From DATFDN01 sp963767645 (GTDB lineage Bacteria > Pseudomonadota > Alphaproteobacteria > Acetobacterales > Acetobacteraceae): a DNA stretch of 64,000 nucleotides. Position 1 is the first letter of the stretch, and each line of letters begins with the position of its first letter. The notes under the pieces are model-generated. The model was not told the origin of the DNA. It saw nothing but the letters and a program-made list of their open reading frames with translations, and searched no databases. The stretch is taken from NCBI GenBank assembly GCA_963767645.1, contig CAVYEW010000004.1, positions 248,001-312,000 on the forward strand, written 5' to 3'. Below, in pieces: positions 35,436-43,753 of this stretch. Position numbers and translations under genes: made by a program.

Positions 35436-36397
35436 GCGCGAATCTGAGCGGATCCGCCGGCCTCGGCCGGGAGAGGATGGAGGAAGCTCCTCCTCTCCCG
35501 CTCGGCGAACTTGGGACGGAGGTAAAGGACTGGGTCGCGCTGCTGAAGCCCCGCGTCATGACGCTGGTGGTCTTCACCGGACTGATCGGGCTGTTGATGG
35601 CGCCGGGGCATCTCAATCCCGTCCTGGGCTTCACCGCGGTGCTATGCATTGCCGTAGCAGCCGGAGCCTGCGGCGTCGTCAATATGTGGTATGACCGCGA
35701 TATCGACGCGCTGATGCGTCGGACCCGCAAGCGCCCGCTCCCTGCCGGGCGCATTCCACCCAATGCGGCATTGGGCTTCGGCATCGTCCTGGCCGTGGGC
35801 GCCGTGCTGGTGATGTTCCTTGCCACCAACGCCGTCGCAGCGACGATCCTCACCCTGTCGATTTCGTTCTACGTCTTCATCTACACCATGTGGCTGAAAC
35901 GCCGCACTCCGCAGAACATCGTCATTGGCGGTGCCGCGGGCGCCTTTCCTCCGGTGATCGGCTGGGCGGCGGTCACCGGGTCCCTGGATCTCGCTCCGCT
36001 GGTCCTGTTCGCCATCATCTTCTTTTGGACCCCGCCGCATTTCTGGTCGCTCGCGCTTTGGGTGAACGACGACTACCGCCGGGCGAATGTCCCCATGCTG
36101 CCGGTCACGGCCGGCGCCCGTGCGACGCGGCGGCAGATCCTGCTCTACACGGCACTGCTGGTCCTCGTCTCGCTTGCGCCCTGGGCGCTCGGCTTTTCCG
36201 GATGGCTCTACCTGGTCACAGCGGTCGTGCTTGGCGTCGGCTTCCTTGTCCATGCTGGACGCATCCTGCACGACCGGCAGGACGGCCAGGGCGTCAGCCT
36301 AAGCGGCGACCTGCCGGCCAAGGCGGGATTCAAGTTTTCGATCCTGTACCTGTTTACGCTGTTCGCCGCTCTCGCGGTCGATCATTACCTGGGTTAG
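35432..36397 (+). CDS. ctaB: protoheme IX farnesyltransferase (heme O synthase)
   Basis: The product has about 321 residues with seven to nine hydrophobic segments. The UbiA-superfamily Asp motifs are NMWYDRDIDALMRRTRKRPLP and, in the second half, WVNDDYRRANVPMLP. It converts heme b to heme O for the oxidase. The GTG at 35432 overlaps the coxA stop, in line with the coupling seen across the window; an ATG at 35477 with a close GGGAGA is the alternative and would remove 15 poorly conserved residues. Confidence 0.93.
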   Translation: MSANLSGSAGLGRERMEEAPPLPLGELGTEVKDWVALLKPRVMTLVVFTGLIGLLMAPGHLNPVLGFTAVLCIAVAAGACGVVNMWYDRDIDALMRRTRKRPLPAGRIPPNAALGFGIVLAVGAVLVMFLATNAVAATILTLSISFYVFIYTMWLKRRTPQNIVIGGAAGAFPPVIGWAAVTGSLDLAPLVLFAIIFFWTPPHFWSLALWVNDDYRRANVPMLPVTAGARATRRQILLYTALLVLVSLAPWALGFSGWLYLVTAVVLGVGFLVHAGRILHDRQDGQGVSLSGDLPAKAGFKFSILYLFTLFAALAVDHYLG

Positions 36398-36401
36398 CGC
36401 C

Positions 36402-36527
36402 GTGCTACCTGCCGACCACGAGCGCGACCGTCGCCGGCGCGCTCGGAATTGGGCTATGCTGATCGTGCTGCTGGGCTTGGCGCTGCTGTTTTTCGCGATC
36501 ACGTTGGTGCGGCTCAGGCATCTCTGA
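36402..36527 (+). CDS. small CoxF-like membrane protein, 41 residues
   Basis: A GTG at 36402, four bases after the ctaB stop, opens 41 codons: a basic stretch (HERDRRRRARN) followed by one membrane helix (MLIVLLGLALLFFAITLV) and RLRHL, ending in TGA at 36525-36527. This matches the size, position and basic-then-helix layout of the CoxF protein between ctaB and ctaG in alphaproteobacterial cox operons. Its function is not established. The gene is too short for usual length cut-offs. The ctaG gene expected next is missing. Confidence 0.7.
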   Translation: MLPADHERDRRRRARNWAMLIVLLGLALLFFAITLVRLRHL

Positions 36528-36646
36528 TGCGTCGGAAGGAGGGGCAACCCCCGCTCGCAGACTGGGGCAGCCAGCGGAGCCTCACACCTGCCCTGCCCAT
36601 TCTCGCCTCGCAACACGAAGGGTGCAGCAACCAGGCTCGTTCGGCT

Positions 36647-37501
36647 CTACGCAGAGCGCAGGCGGGTGAGAACGCCTTCGAGCTGGTCCGGACTCGCATA
36701 GGCGATGCGGACCACGCCTCGCCCCTGAGATCCCGCGATCTCGATCCGAAGTCCGAGAAGCGCGGATATTTCCCGTTCCACTGCAAGCATGTCCTGGTCG
36801 CGCGGACGGGGGCTGCGGTCGGGTAGCCGCTGGTCGGCGGCCAGCGCCTCCGTGGCGCGAACCGAAAGGCCGTTGGCGAGCACCGTGCTCAGCGCTCGTT
36901 CCGGCGCGGGGTGAGCCAGCAGGGCCCGAGCATGACCGGCGGTCAGCGTTCCCGCTTGCAGAGCCGCCTTGACGCTGTCAGGCAGGTTGAGAAGGCGGAG
37001 CGTGTTGCTCACGTGAGCGCGGGACTTGCCGACTGCCTGGGCGAGCTGTTCCTGGGTCAGTCCGAACTCCTCGATGAGGCGGTGATAGCCTTCGGCCTCT
37101 TCGAGCGCGTTGAGGTCCTGCCGTTGCAGGTTCTCCACCAGGGCGGCGGCCAGGGCATCAGCGTCGGCGAAGTCGCGCACCAGCGCCGGTGCCTCGTGCA
37201 GTCCAGCCAAGGCCGCAGCGCGCCAGCGTCTTTCCCCAGCGATGATCTGGAAGCGGCCGCGATGAGTAGGATGCGGCCTGGCCAGCAATGGCTGCAGGAT
37301 GCCGCGAACCCGGATGGAGTCGGCGAGTTCCGCCAATCCGGTCTCGTCCATCGTGGCGCGCGGCTGGAACGGACCGGGCTCCAAAAGGTCCAGCGGCAAG
37401 GCCCGGATGCCGTCGTTGGCGATGCGTTCGGCCGGCGGCGCCTCGCCGAGAAGGGCGGCCAGTCCCCGCCCGAGCCGGGGGCCAGGCTCGCGCGCCTTCA
37501 C
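36647..37501 (-). CDS. parB: chromosome-partitioning protein ParB
   Basis: The product has 284 residues. RLGRGLAALLGE is the ParA-interacting start. The CTP-binding ParB box includes IQ-type ILQPLLARP and GERRWRAAALAGL, followed by the LVENLQRQDLNALEEAEGY segment and the parS-reading HTH (LTQEQLAQAVGKSRAHVSNTLRLL). The GTG at 37501 overlaps the parA stop. It loads on parS and works with ParA to place the origin. Its 3' end converges on the cox run. Confidence 0.96.
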   Translation of the reverse strand: MKAREPGPRLGRGLAALLGEAPPAERIANDGIRALPLDLLEPGPFQPRATMDETGLAELADSIRVRGILQPLLARPHPTHRGRFQIIAGERRWRAAALAGLHEAPALVRDFADADALAAALVENLQRQDLNALEEAEGYHRLIEEFGLTQEQLAQAVGKSRAHVSNTLRLLNLPDSVKAALQAGTLTAGHARALLAHPAPERALSTVLANGLSVRATEALAADQRLPDRSPRPRDQDMLAVEREISALLGLRIEIAGSQGRGVVRIAYASPDQLEGVLTRLRSA

Positions 37502-38355
37502 GCTGGCGCCTCGGTCCCGGCGCGGGCGGTCGGCTCCTCCGCTCGTTCCCGCCGCAGCACCTCCCCGGCCAGCCGCACATAAGCCTGCGACCCGGGCGAG
37601 CGGAAATCGTACAGCAGAACCGGCTTGCCATGGCTCGGCGCTTCGGGAATGCGCACGTTCCGCGGGATCACCGTCTCATAGACGGCGGAGCCGAAATAGC
37701 CGCGGGCATCATCGGCGATCAGCGTCGAAAGCGCATTGCGGCGATCAAACATCGTCAACACGATCCCCTGGAGCCTGAGTTTGGGGTTGTGGGTGCGCCG
37801 CACAGCCTCGATCGTGCGCATCAGCCCACTGATCCCTTCGAGGGCGTAATACTCGCACTGCAGCGGCACCAGGACGGCGTCCGCAGCGACCAGAGCGTTC
37901 AGGGTCAGCATGCCAAGACTTGGCGGGCAGTCGATCAGCACGAAGCCGAATGGCGCTGCGGCGCTGTGCAATGGCAGCAACGCATCGGACAGCCGGAACT
38001 CGCGCCGTTCCAAGCCGACCAGTTCGATTTCTGCGCCCGCGAGATCGGGCTCGGCCACCATGATCGACAGGTTGGGGATACCTGTCGGACGCACGGCGTC
38101 GTGCGGGGGGGCGTGCAGGATCAACACGCAGTAGCTGCCGATCGTGCGCTCCTCCTGGGCAACGCCGAGGCCGGTCGAGGCATTCCCCTGGGGGTCGAGA
38201 TCGATCACGAGCACGGATTCTCCGACCGCCGCGAGAGCCGTCGCCAGATTGACGGCGGTGGTTGTCTTGCCGACCCCGCCTTTCTGGTTGGCGACCGCGA
38301 TGATGCGCGGCCCTCGTCGCGGCAGACCACAGGACTCAGGCGAGAGGTGGGACAC
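37498..38355 (-). CDS. parA: chromosome-partitioning ATPase ParA (Soj)
   Basis: The product has 285 residues. The deviant Walker A is ANQKGGVGKTTTAVNLA, followed by VIDLDPQGNASTGLG and the LIDCPPSLGMLTLNAL Walker B region. This is the chromosomal, HTH-free ParA type. The start is GTG at 38355, inside the 3' end of rsmG (20-base overlap). With ParB it segregates the origin region. Confidence 0.96.
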   Translation of the reverse strand: MSHLSPESCGLPRRGPRIIAVANQKGGVGKTTTAVNLATALAAVGESVLVIDLDPQGNASTGLGVAQEERTIGSYCVLILHAPPHDAVRPTGIPNLSIMVAEPDLAGAEIELVGLERREFRLSDALLPLHSAAAPFGFVLIDCPPSLGMLTLNALVAADAVLVPLQCEYYALEGISGLMRTIEAVRRTHNPKLRLQGIVLTMFDRRNALSTLIADDARGYFGSAVYETVIPRNVRIPEAPSHGKPVLLYDFRSPGSQAYVRLAGEVLRRERAEEPTARAGTEAPA

Positions 38356-38908
38356 GGCGGAGCTCGCTCACTTTGTAGATGACAGCGCCCGGCGCGGTGC
38401 GGCTCGGATGCTGTTCGACGCTCATGTGCCACTCGCGCCGCGCGTCGGTCAATTCGCCAACGCTAGACCTCCCCTTGAGGAAAAGGCCGGTGCCGCCGCT
38501 GGCGAGCTTTGGAGCCGCCAAGCTCAGCAGCTGCGGCAATCGTGCCAGGGCGCGCGCGGTAACCACTGGCGCGGGCGGGACACAAATGGCTTCGATTCGT
38601 GCCGCATGGACCTGCACTGGAGCCTGAAGCACTCTTGCGGCTTCCCGTAGAAACGCCGCCTTGCGTTGATCCGCCTCGATGAGATCGAACCGGAGCCCAG
38701 TGGCAGACGCGAGAATCAGGCCGGGAAAGCCCGCGCCGGAACCGAGATCGATTCCCCGCTCGGCTCCGGACGGCAACAGCGGGACCAGCTGGAGCGAGTC
38801 CAGGATATGGCGGCTCCAGATATCGTCCCTGCGGGAGACGAGATTGACCGTCCGGTTCCATCGCAGAAGGAGCTCGACAAAACCGTCGAATGCTTCACGT
38901 GAAGACAT
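38336..38908 (-). CDS. rsmG: 16S rRNA (guanine527-N7)-methyltransferase
   Basis: The product has 190 residues, slightly short for RsmG (about 205). It shows RWNRTVNLVSRRDDIWSRHILDSLQL and the SAM loop GIDLGSGAGFPGLILA, then the VVTARALARLPQLL segment. It methylates G527 of 16S rRNA. It starts within the last 14 bases of mnmG, in the usual mnmG-rsmG-parA-parB order. Its first codons contain the parS-like palindrome. Confidence 0.93.
   Translation of the reverse strand: MSSREAFDGFVELLLRWNRTVNLVSRRDDIWSRHILDSLQLVPLLPSGAERGIDLGSGAGFPGLILASATGLRFDLIEADQRKAAFLREAARVLQAPVQVHAARIEAICVPPAPVVTARALARLPQLLSLAAPKLASGGTGLFLKGRSSVGELTDARREWHMSVEQHPSRTAPGAVIYKVSELRRVPPLA
38893..38904. promoter_or_regulatory. 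parS-like ParB-binding palindrome
   Basis: CTTCACGTGAAG is a perfect 12-base palindrome with the TTCACGTGAA heart of the parS consensus TGTTTCACGTGAAACA; over 16 bases about 12 match. It lies across the mnmG 3' end and the rsmG start codons, 0.5 kb upstream of parAB. A parS within the first codons of this gene is seen in many bacteria. Binding is inferred, not shown. Confidence 0.6.
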
Positions 38909-40769
38909 CGTTCGGCGTCGAACTATCTACCGTCGCCCGGACGCGCCGCAGATGGCCCAGGAGCACGGCCAGGCTCGCGGGCGTGACCCCTTCCAGCCGG
39001 GCGGCGGCCCCAAGTGACGGCGGCTTCGCCGCAACCAGCCGCTGTCGCAATTCGGCAGAAAGCCCGGGAATGGCGGAGAAGTCGAGGCCGGTCAGCGACA
39101 CCGCCTCCTCGCGGCGGAAGCTCTCGATCTCAGCCCCCTGTCGGTGCAGATAGCTCGCGTAGAGCGCCTCGACGTGAAGCTGGCGACGCACAGCTTGGGG
39201 CAATTCCCTGATCCAGGAGAAGCCTGCCTCTGCCGCCTCCGGGGCGGAACCGAGCAGATCAAAGGCGGACCGCCACTTTCCGTCGGCACGCACCTCGACT
39301 CCCCGCTGACGCAACCCGTTCGGATACGCTCCCTCGGAACGCGCGCGAGAGAGCGCGTCGGCAACGCCACGCTCATAGGCGGTAAAATGCCGCGCTCGCG
39401 CACTTCCGACGCATCCCCACCCCAGCCCGACCCGGGTCAGGCGTAGATCGGCATTGTCGGCGCGCAGGCTCAGCCGGAACTCCGCCCGGGAGGTGAACAT
39501 TCGGTACGGCTCGGTAACTCCGCGGGACGTGAGATCGTCGACCAGAACGCCGATATAGGCGACGCTTCGATCGAGCGCGACCAGCTCTCCGCCGCCAGCA
39601 CTCCGGGCCGCATTGATGCCGGCAAGCACGCCTTGCGCCGCCGCCTCCTCGTAGCCGGTTGTCCCATTCACTTGGCCGGCGAGAAACAGGCCCGGCACCG
39701 CCCGGGCCTGCAAGGCGGCGGAGAGCGCACGGGGATCGATGAAATCGTACTCGACGGCATAGCCTGGACGGACCATGCGGACGTGCTCAAGGCCGGGGAT
39801 GGTGCGCAGCACGGTCTCCTGCACCTCCTCCGGCAAGCTCATGGAAATCCCGTTCGGGTAGATGACCTCGCTCTCCAGCCCCTCCGGCTCCAGGAAGATG
39901 AGGTGTCGTTCCCGCTCGCCGAACCGCGTGATCTTGTCCTCGAGCGACGGGCAGTAGCGCGGCCCCCGGCCGGCGATCTGACCGCCATACACAGCCGAGC
40001 GGTGCAGGTTCCGGCGGACAAGGGCGTGCGTCGCCGGGGTGGTCGCGGTGGCGTAGCATGGGACTTGCGGAGACGGGATGCGCTCGGTAAGGGGGCTGAA
40101 CGCTTCGGGCGGGTCGTCCCCCCATTCCGCCGTCAGCCCGCTCCAATCGATGCTGCGCCGGTCGAGCCGAGGTGGCGTGCCGGTCTTCAAGCGCCCGGTC
40201 GGCATGCCGAGCCGCCGCAAGGCCGCCGCCAGCCCGACCGAGGGTGCCTCGCCCACCCGGCCGGCGGGACTCTGCCGGGCTCCGACATGGATCATGCCCC
40301 GCAGGAACGTGCCGGCCGTCAGCACCGCCGCGGCGCAGGCCACGCGGGTGCCGTCGCCGCACAGCACGGCCGACAGCCCGTTCCCGTCCAGCTCCAGGTC
40401 TTCTACGGAGCCGGCCCGGATAGCGAGGCCGGGCTGCTCATCCAGCAAGCGTCGGATGGCCCGCCGGTACAGCGCCCGGTCGGCTTGGGCGCGAGGACCC
40501 CGTACTGCGGGCCCCTTCCGGCGGTTCAGGATTTTGAAATGGATCCCGGCCAGATCGGCGGCACGGCCGATCAGCCCGTCCAGCGCATCGACCTCGCGCA
40601 CGAGATGGCCCTTGCCGATCCCGCCGATCGCGGGATTGCAGGACATCTCTCCAATGGTGTCCAGCCGCTGCGTCAGCAGGAGCGTCCGCGCACCCATGCG
40701 CGCCGCCGCGGCGGCCGCCTCACACCCGGCGTGACCTCCGCCGATCACCACGACATCGTACCGGTCCAT
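38895..40769 (-). CDS. mnmG: tRNA uridine-5-carboxymethylaminomethyl(34) synthesis enzyme MnmG
   Basis: The product has 624 residues. The FAD motif is VVVIGGGHAGCEAAAAAARMG, then MSCNPAIGGIGKGHLVREVDAL, YCPSLEDKI, and GLFLAGQVNGTTGYEEAAAQG. The C-terminal helical domain ends AVLLGHLRRVRA. With MnmE it modifies U34 in tRNAs reading split boxes. ATG at 40769 gives the canonical MDRYDVVVIGGGH start; an upstream in-frame start at 40814 is not supported. Confidence 0.96.
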   Translation of the reverse strand: MDRYDVVVIGGGHAGCEAAAAAARMGARTLLLTQRLDTIGEMSCNPAIGGIGKGHLVREVDALDGLIGRAADLAGIHFKILNRRKGPAVRGPRAQADRALYRRAIRRLLDEQPGLAIRAGSVEDLELDGNGLSAVLCGDGTRVACAAAVLTAGTFLRGMIHVGARQSPAGRVGEAPSVGLAAALRRLGMPTGRLKTGTPPRLDRRSIDWSGLTAEWGDDPPEAFSPLTERIPSPQVPCYATATTPATHALVRRNLHRSAVYGGQIAGRGPRYCPSLEDKITRFGERERHLIFLEPEGLESEVIYPNGISMSLPEEVQETVLRTIPGLEHVRMVRPGYAVEYDFIDPRALSAALQARAVPGLFLAGQVNGTTGYEEAAAQGVLAGINAARSAGGGELVALDRSVAYIGVLVDDLTSRGVTEPYRMFTSRAEFRLSLRADNADLRLTRVGLGWGCVGSARARHFTAYERGVADALSRARSEGAYPNGLRQRGVEVRADGKWRSAFDLLGSAPEAAEAGFSWIRELPQAVRRQLHVEALYASYLHRQGAEIESFRREEAVSLTGLDFSAIPGLSAELRQRLVAAKPPSLGAAARLEGVTPASLAVLLGHLRRVRATVDSSTPNDVFT

Positions 40770-40837
40770 CTCTACTCCCGCGTCTTGACGGCGCCCGTGC
40801 GCGCGCCCCACCACTACGGACCTACTGGGATGGCATC

Positions 40838-41605
40838 ATGCACCGGCGGCTCCGCTCCGCGCACCTCGCAATTGCGATTGTTGTCTTGGCGGGCGCACTG
40901 CACCCAACGCCGGCCGCTGCCGACCGGGACGCGCTGTGGCGCATTGTGCATGACCAATGCGTGCCGCACGAACAGCAATTCCACTCCGCCTTGCCCTGTC
41001 TGGACGTGAACGAAGCCTTCGGCACGGCAACACTCAAGGACCGGCGGGGCATTGGCCAAATCCTGGTCATTCCAACGGCCCGGATCTCGGGAATCGAGGA
41101 TCCCGCCATCCTCGACCCCGCCGCGCCGCATGTCTTCGCAATCGGCTGGCAGCAGGTGGGTGCCGTGCGCGCCTTGGCCAACAGCCCGCTTCCGCCCGAT
41201 ACGCTGTCGCTCGCCGTCAATTCGCGATACGGGCGCGGCCAGGATCAACTCCATGTCCATGTGGACTGCCTCAAGCTGGACATCCGCTCCCTGCTGCACG
41301 ATCACCTCGGTGCAGTGGCCCAGGACTGGGCGCCGTTCCTCGTCCCGCTTGCCGGACATGCCTATTGGGCCCGCCGGGTAGCCACGCTGGACCGTCCTGG
41401 CAGCAGCCCGTTCCAACTCGTCGTCACGGGCATTCCCCAGGCGAGCTCCGATATGGGAGCGATGACGATCGTGGCCGTTGGGGCGATGGAAGCAGGGGAG
41501 CCGTTTTTCATCCTGCTGGCGGGGCGCGCCGATCTGGCGGGGGGCAATCGCGGCAGCGGCGAGGAACTTCAGGACCATGACTGCGCTGCCGCGCGCGCTC
41601 CCTGA
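40838..41605 (+). CDS. CDP-diacylglycerol pyrophosphatase-like protein (Cdh, HIT superfamily)
   Basis: The product has 255 residues. A signal peptide (HLAIAIVVLAGALHPTPAAA) precedes RDALWRIVHDQCVP. The segment SRYGRGQDQLHVHVDCLK is the modified histidine-triad site of Cdh, which cleaves CDP-diacylglycerol to phosphatidate and CMP. HVFAIGWQQVGAV is the conserved partner segment. It sits on the plus strand between the minus-strand mnmG and mnmE genes and converges on the mnmE end with two bases between them. The role in recycling lipid precursor is inferred from family. Confidence 0.8.
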   Translation: MHRRLRSAHLAIAIVVLAGALHPTPAAADRDALWRIVHDQCVPHEQQFHSALPCLDVNEAFGTATLKDRRGIGQILVIPTARISGIEDPAILDPAAPHVFAIGWQQVGAVRALANSPLPPDTLSLAVNSRYGRGQDQLHVHVDCLKLDIRSLLHDHLGAVAQDWAPFLVPLAGHAYWARRVATLDRPGSSPFQLVVTGIPQASSDMGAMTIVAVGAMEAGEPFFILLAGRADLAGGNRGSGEELQDHDCAAARAP

Positions 41606-41607
41606 TC

Positions 41608-42969
41608 CTATTTCCCGATACAGAACTCGCTGAACAGCGTGTCGAGGATCTCCTCGACGCCGATCGCGCCCGTTATCCGACCGATGGAACGCAGCGCCTG
41701 GCGGAGATCTTCGGCCCGCAACTCGGCAAGCGGCGCGGCCAGCGCGGCCTGCAGCCGCGCCCTTGCGTCCTGCAGCGCCGCCCGGTGGCGTGCGCGTGTG
41801 AGCGGCGGCTCGCCGGCAGTCGCGGTCAGTCGGGCCGCCTCGGCTTCCAAGCGGGCGCGCAGTTCCGCAAGGCCGGCGCCGGCCAAGGCGCTCACTCCTA
41901 GGGCGTCCGGGGGTACAGCGCCCCCGAGATCGGTCTTGTTCACAACGCGCAAGGCCCGGCCGGGGGGGTCCAGGCGCCATCCGCACGCCTCGACGGCGAT
42001 GACGAGATCGGCAGCGTCCGCCCGTGCCCTTGCCCGGCGCACCCCCTCCGCCTCCACGGCATCCGCCGTCTCCCGCAGACCCGCGGTGTCAACGAGGGTC
42101 GTGGGCACCCCGGCCAGCACGATGCGGGCCTCGAGCGCATCACGCGTGGTCCCGGGGTGCGGCGAGACGATCGCCACGTCGCGGCCGGTCAGGGCGTTGA
42201 TCAGGGAGGACTTGCCGACATTGGGCGGGCCGACCACCGCGAAAATCAGTCCCTCCCGCACCCGCTCGCCCCTGCGCTCGTCGGCGAGATGGGCGCTGAT
42301 CTCCGTCAGCAGCTCATCGATCTCCCCTGCCATCGCGGCTTCGACCTCTGGCGGAAGTTCCTCATCGGGGAAGTCGATCAGTGCCTCTTGATGGGCCATC
42401 ACGCGACGCAGCCGGTGGGCCCAAGTCCTGTAAAGCGATCCCAGCTCGCCGCTCAGCTGACGAATCGCCTGCGCGCGTTGCGCGGCGGTCTCCGCCGCGA
42501 CCAGATCCGCAACCGCCTCCGCTTCGAGCAGGTCGAGCCGGCCATTCAGGAAGGCGCGCCGTGTGAACTCCCCAGCCTCGGCCGGCCGCGCACCGAGCTC
42601 CGTCAGCGCCGAAGCCACCCCTTCCAGGACCGCCGCCCCGCCATGCAGGTGCAGTTCCGCGGAGTCCTCGCCGGTGTAGCTGGCCGGGCCTGGCATCCAT
42701 AGCACGACCGCGCGATCGAGCTCCGCGCCGGTGGCGTCGCGCACGCGGCGCAACGAGGCGCGCCGCGGCGCCGGCACGCTGCGGCATAGCCGGGCAATGA
42801 CGGCCGCACTGGCAGGCCCGCTGATCCGCAGCACCGCGATCGCCACACAGCCGGCGCCGCTCGCCAGGGCGAATATAGTGTCCTGTGTGTCGGCATACCG
42901 CGGATTGTCAGCCGTAGGCCACCTCCCCGCCGTCCGGTTGCAGCACTTGACCGGAGAAATACGCTGCAT
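41608..42969 (-). CDS. mnmE: tRNA modification GTPase MnmE; start uncertain
   Basis: The enzyme is complete from DTIFALASGAGCVAIAVLRISG to the C-terminal FCIGK, whose Cys is catalytic. G-domain motifs are GPPNVGKSSLINAL, DTAGLRETAD and NKTDLG. The family normally starts directly before DTIFAL, but no start codon lies in frame there; the nearest is the ATG at 42969, adding about 27 unrelated residues and overlapping the SDR gene by 62 bases. An ATG at 42894-42896 is out of frame; removing one GT/AC unit from 42884-42890 would give MPTQDTIFAL. So either the start is long or the natural one was displaced. Confidence 0.9.
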   Translation of the reverse strand: MQRISPVKCCNRTAGRWPTADNPRYADTQDTIFALASGAGCVAIAVLRISGPASAAVIARLCRSVPAPRRASLRRVRDATGAELDRAVVLWMPGPASYTGEDSAELHLHGGAAVLEGVASALTELGARPAEAGEFTRRAFLNGRLDLLEAEAVADLVAAETAAQRAQAIRQLSGELGSLYRTWAHRLRRVMAHQEALIDFPDEELPPEVEAAMAGEIDELLTEISAHLADERRGERVREGLIFAVVGPPNVGKSSLINALTGRDVAIVSPHPGTTRDALEARIVLAGVPTTLVDTAGLRETADAVEAEGVRRARARADAADLVIAVEACGWRLDPPGRALRVVNKTDLGGAVPPDALGVSALAGAGLAELRARLEAEAARLTATAGEPPLTRARHRAALQDARARLQAALAAPLAELRAEDLRQALRSIGRITGAIGVEEILDTLFSEFCIGK

Positions 42970-43684
42970 CGGCCGAAGCGAGGAAGATGTAAGTGGGCGC
43001 AACGCCGTCGGGCGGCGTCCAGATCGGCCCCGGCGCGACCGCATTCACCCGGATACGCCGCAATTCAAGCTGCTTGGCGAGCGAGCGGGTGAAGGACACG
43101 ACCGCGCCCTTGCTGGCGGCAAAATCCACGAGCTGCTTGCTGCCGTGATCGGCCAGCAGGGATGCGGTGTTGATGATGGCCGAGCCGTCCGGCATCTCCG
43201 CGAGCGCCGAGCGCGTCAGGAAGAACTGGCTGAAAACGTTGATGCGGAAGATGTGCTCGAGCTGGGCGTCGGCCAGATCTTCGAGTCTTTCGACCGGGTG
43301 CTGCTCGGCGGCATTGTTCACCAGCACGTCGATCCGCCCGAACGCCGTCACCGTCTGGCGGACCACTTCGCGCGCGAAATCGGAATTGCCGATGTCGCCG
43401 GGGATGGCCAAAGCCTGCCGATCTTCCGCCTCGATCAGCCGCACTGTCTCCTCGGCGTCCGCATGCGCGTCGAGATAGGTGATCGCGACATTCGCGCCCT
43501 CCTTGGCGAAGCCTACCGCGACGGCGCGCCCCAGACCGGACTCGCCGCCCGAGACCAGGGCGATCTTGCCTTCCAGCCGCGCCGCGGGACGATGGCGCGC
43601 CAGGCTGGTTTCCGGCCGCGGTTCCAGTTCCGCCTCGAACCGGGGCTGCAGGTCCTGTTGCTGCGGGGGAGGAAGATCGCTCAC
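42908..43684 (-). CDS. short-chain dehydrogenase/reductase, catalytic Tyr replaced, shortened
   Basis: The product has 258 residues against about 285 for this SDR subgroup (YghA-like). The NAD(P) site is LVSGGESGLGRAVAVGFA and VLVNNAAEQ is normal, with catalytic-type Ser in INTASLLAD. The usual YxxxK reads FAASK: the Tyr is Phe. After VNAVAPGPIWTP the segment of about 28 residues before PTYIFLASADAAY is missing in frame. Both changes make normal reductase activity doubtful. ATG at 43684. Its 3' end lies next to the start of mnmE. Confidence 0.85.
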   Translation of the reverse strand: MSDLPPPQQQDLQPRFEAELEPRPETSLARHRPAARLEGKIALVSGGESGLGRAVAVGFAKEGANVAITYLDAHADAEETVRLIEAEDRQALAIPGDIGNSDFAREVVRQTVTAFGRIDVLVNNAAEQHPVERLEDLADAQLEHIFRINVFSQFFLTRSALAEMPDGSAIINTASLLADHGSKQLVDFAASKGAVVSFTRSLAKQLELRRIRVNAVAPGPIWTPPDGVAPTYIFLASADAAYFSGQVLQPDGGEVAYG

Positions 43685-43753
43685 GCTCGCCTCTAGTTGC
43701 GGCCTGTGCGCGGCCGAACGGGTCTTGCAGCCGGTCGTTGCATCACAGCGCGT

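Noticed and set aside
36527..36826. ATG overlapping the CoxF-like stop, tested as ctaG
   Set aside because: The product (MRRKEGQPPLADW...) has no CtaG membrane anchor or Cys motif and runs antisense into parB.
37007..37018. GCTCACGTGAGC palindrome inside parB as a second parS
   Set aside because: Only the CACGTG core and one base on each side fit the consensus; it encodes the conserved AHVSN of the ParB HTH, so chance is the simpler reading.
42603..42896. Frame from the ATG at 42896 (MPTHRTLYSPW...) as a separate gene
   Set aside because: It is the out-of-frame reading of the mnmE beginning; only the start codon itself is of interest.
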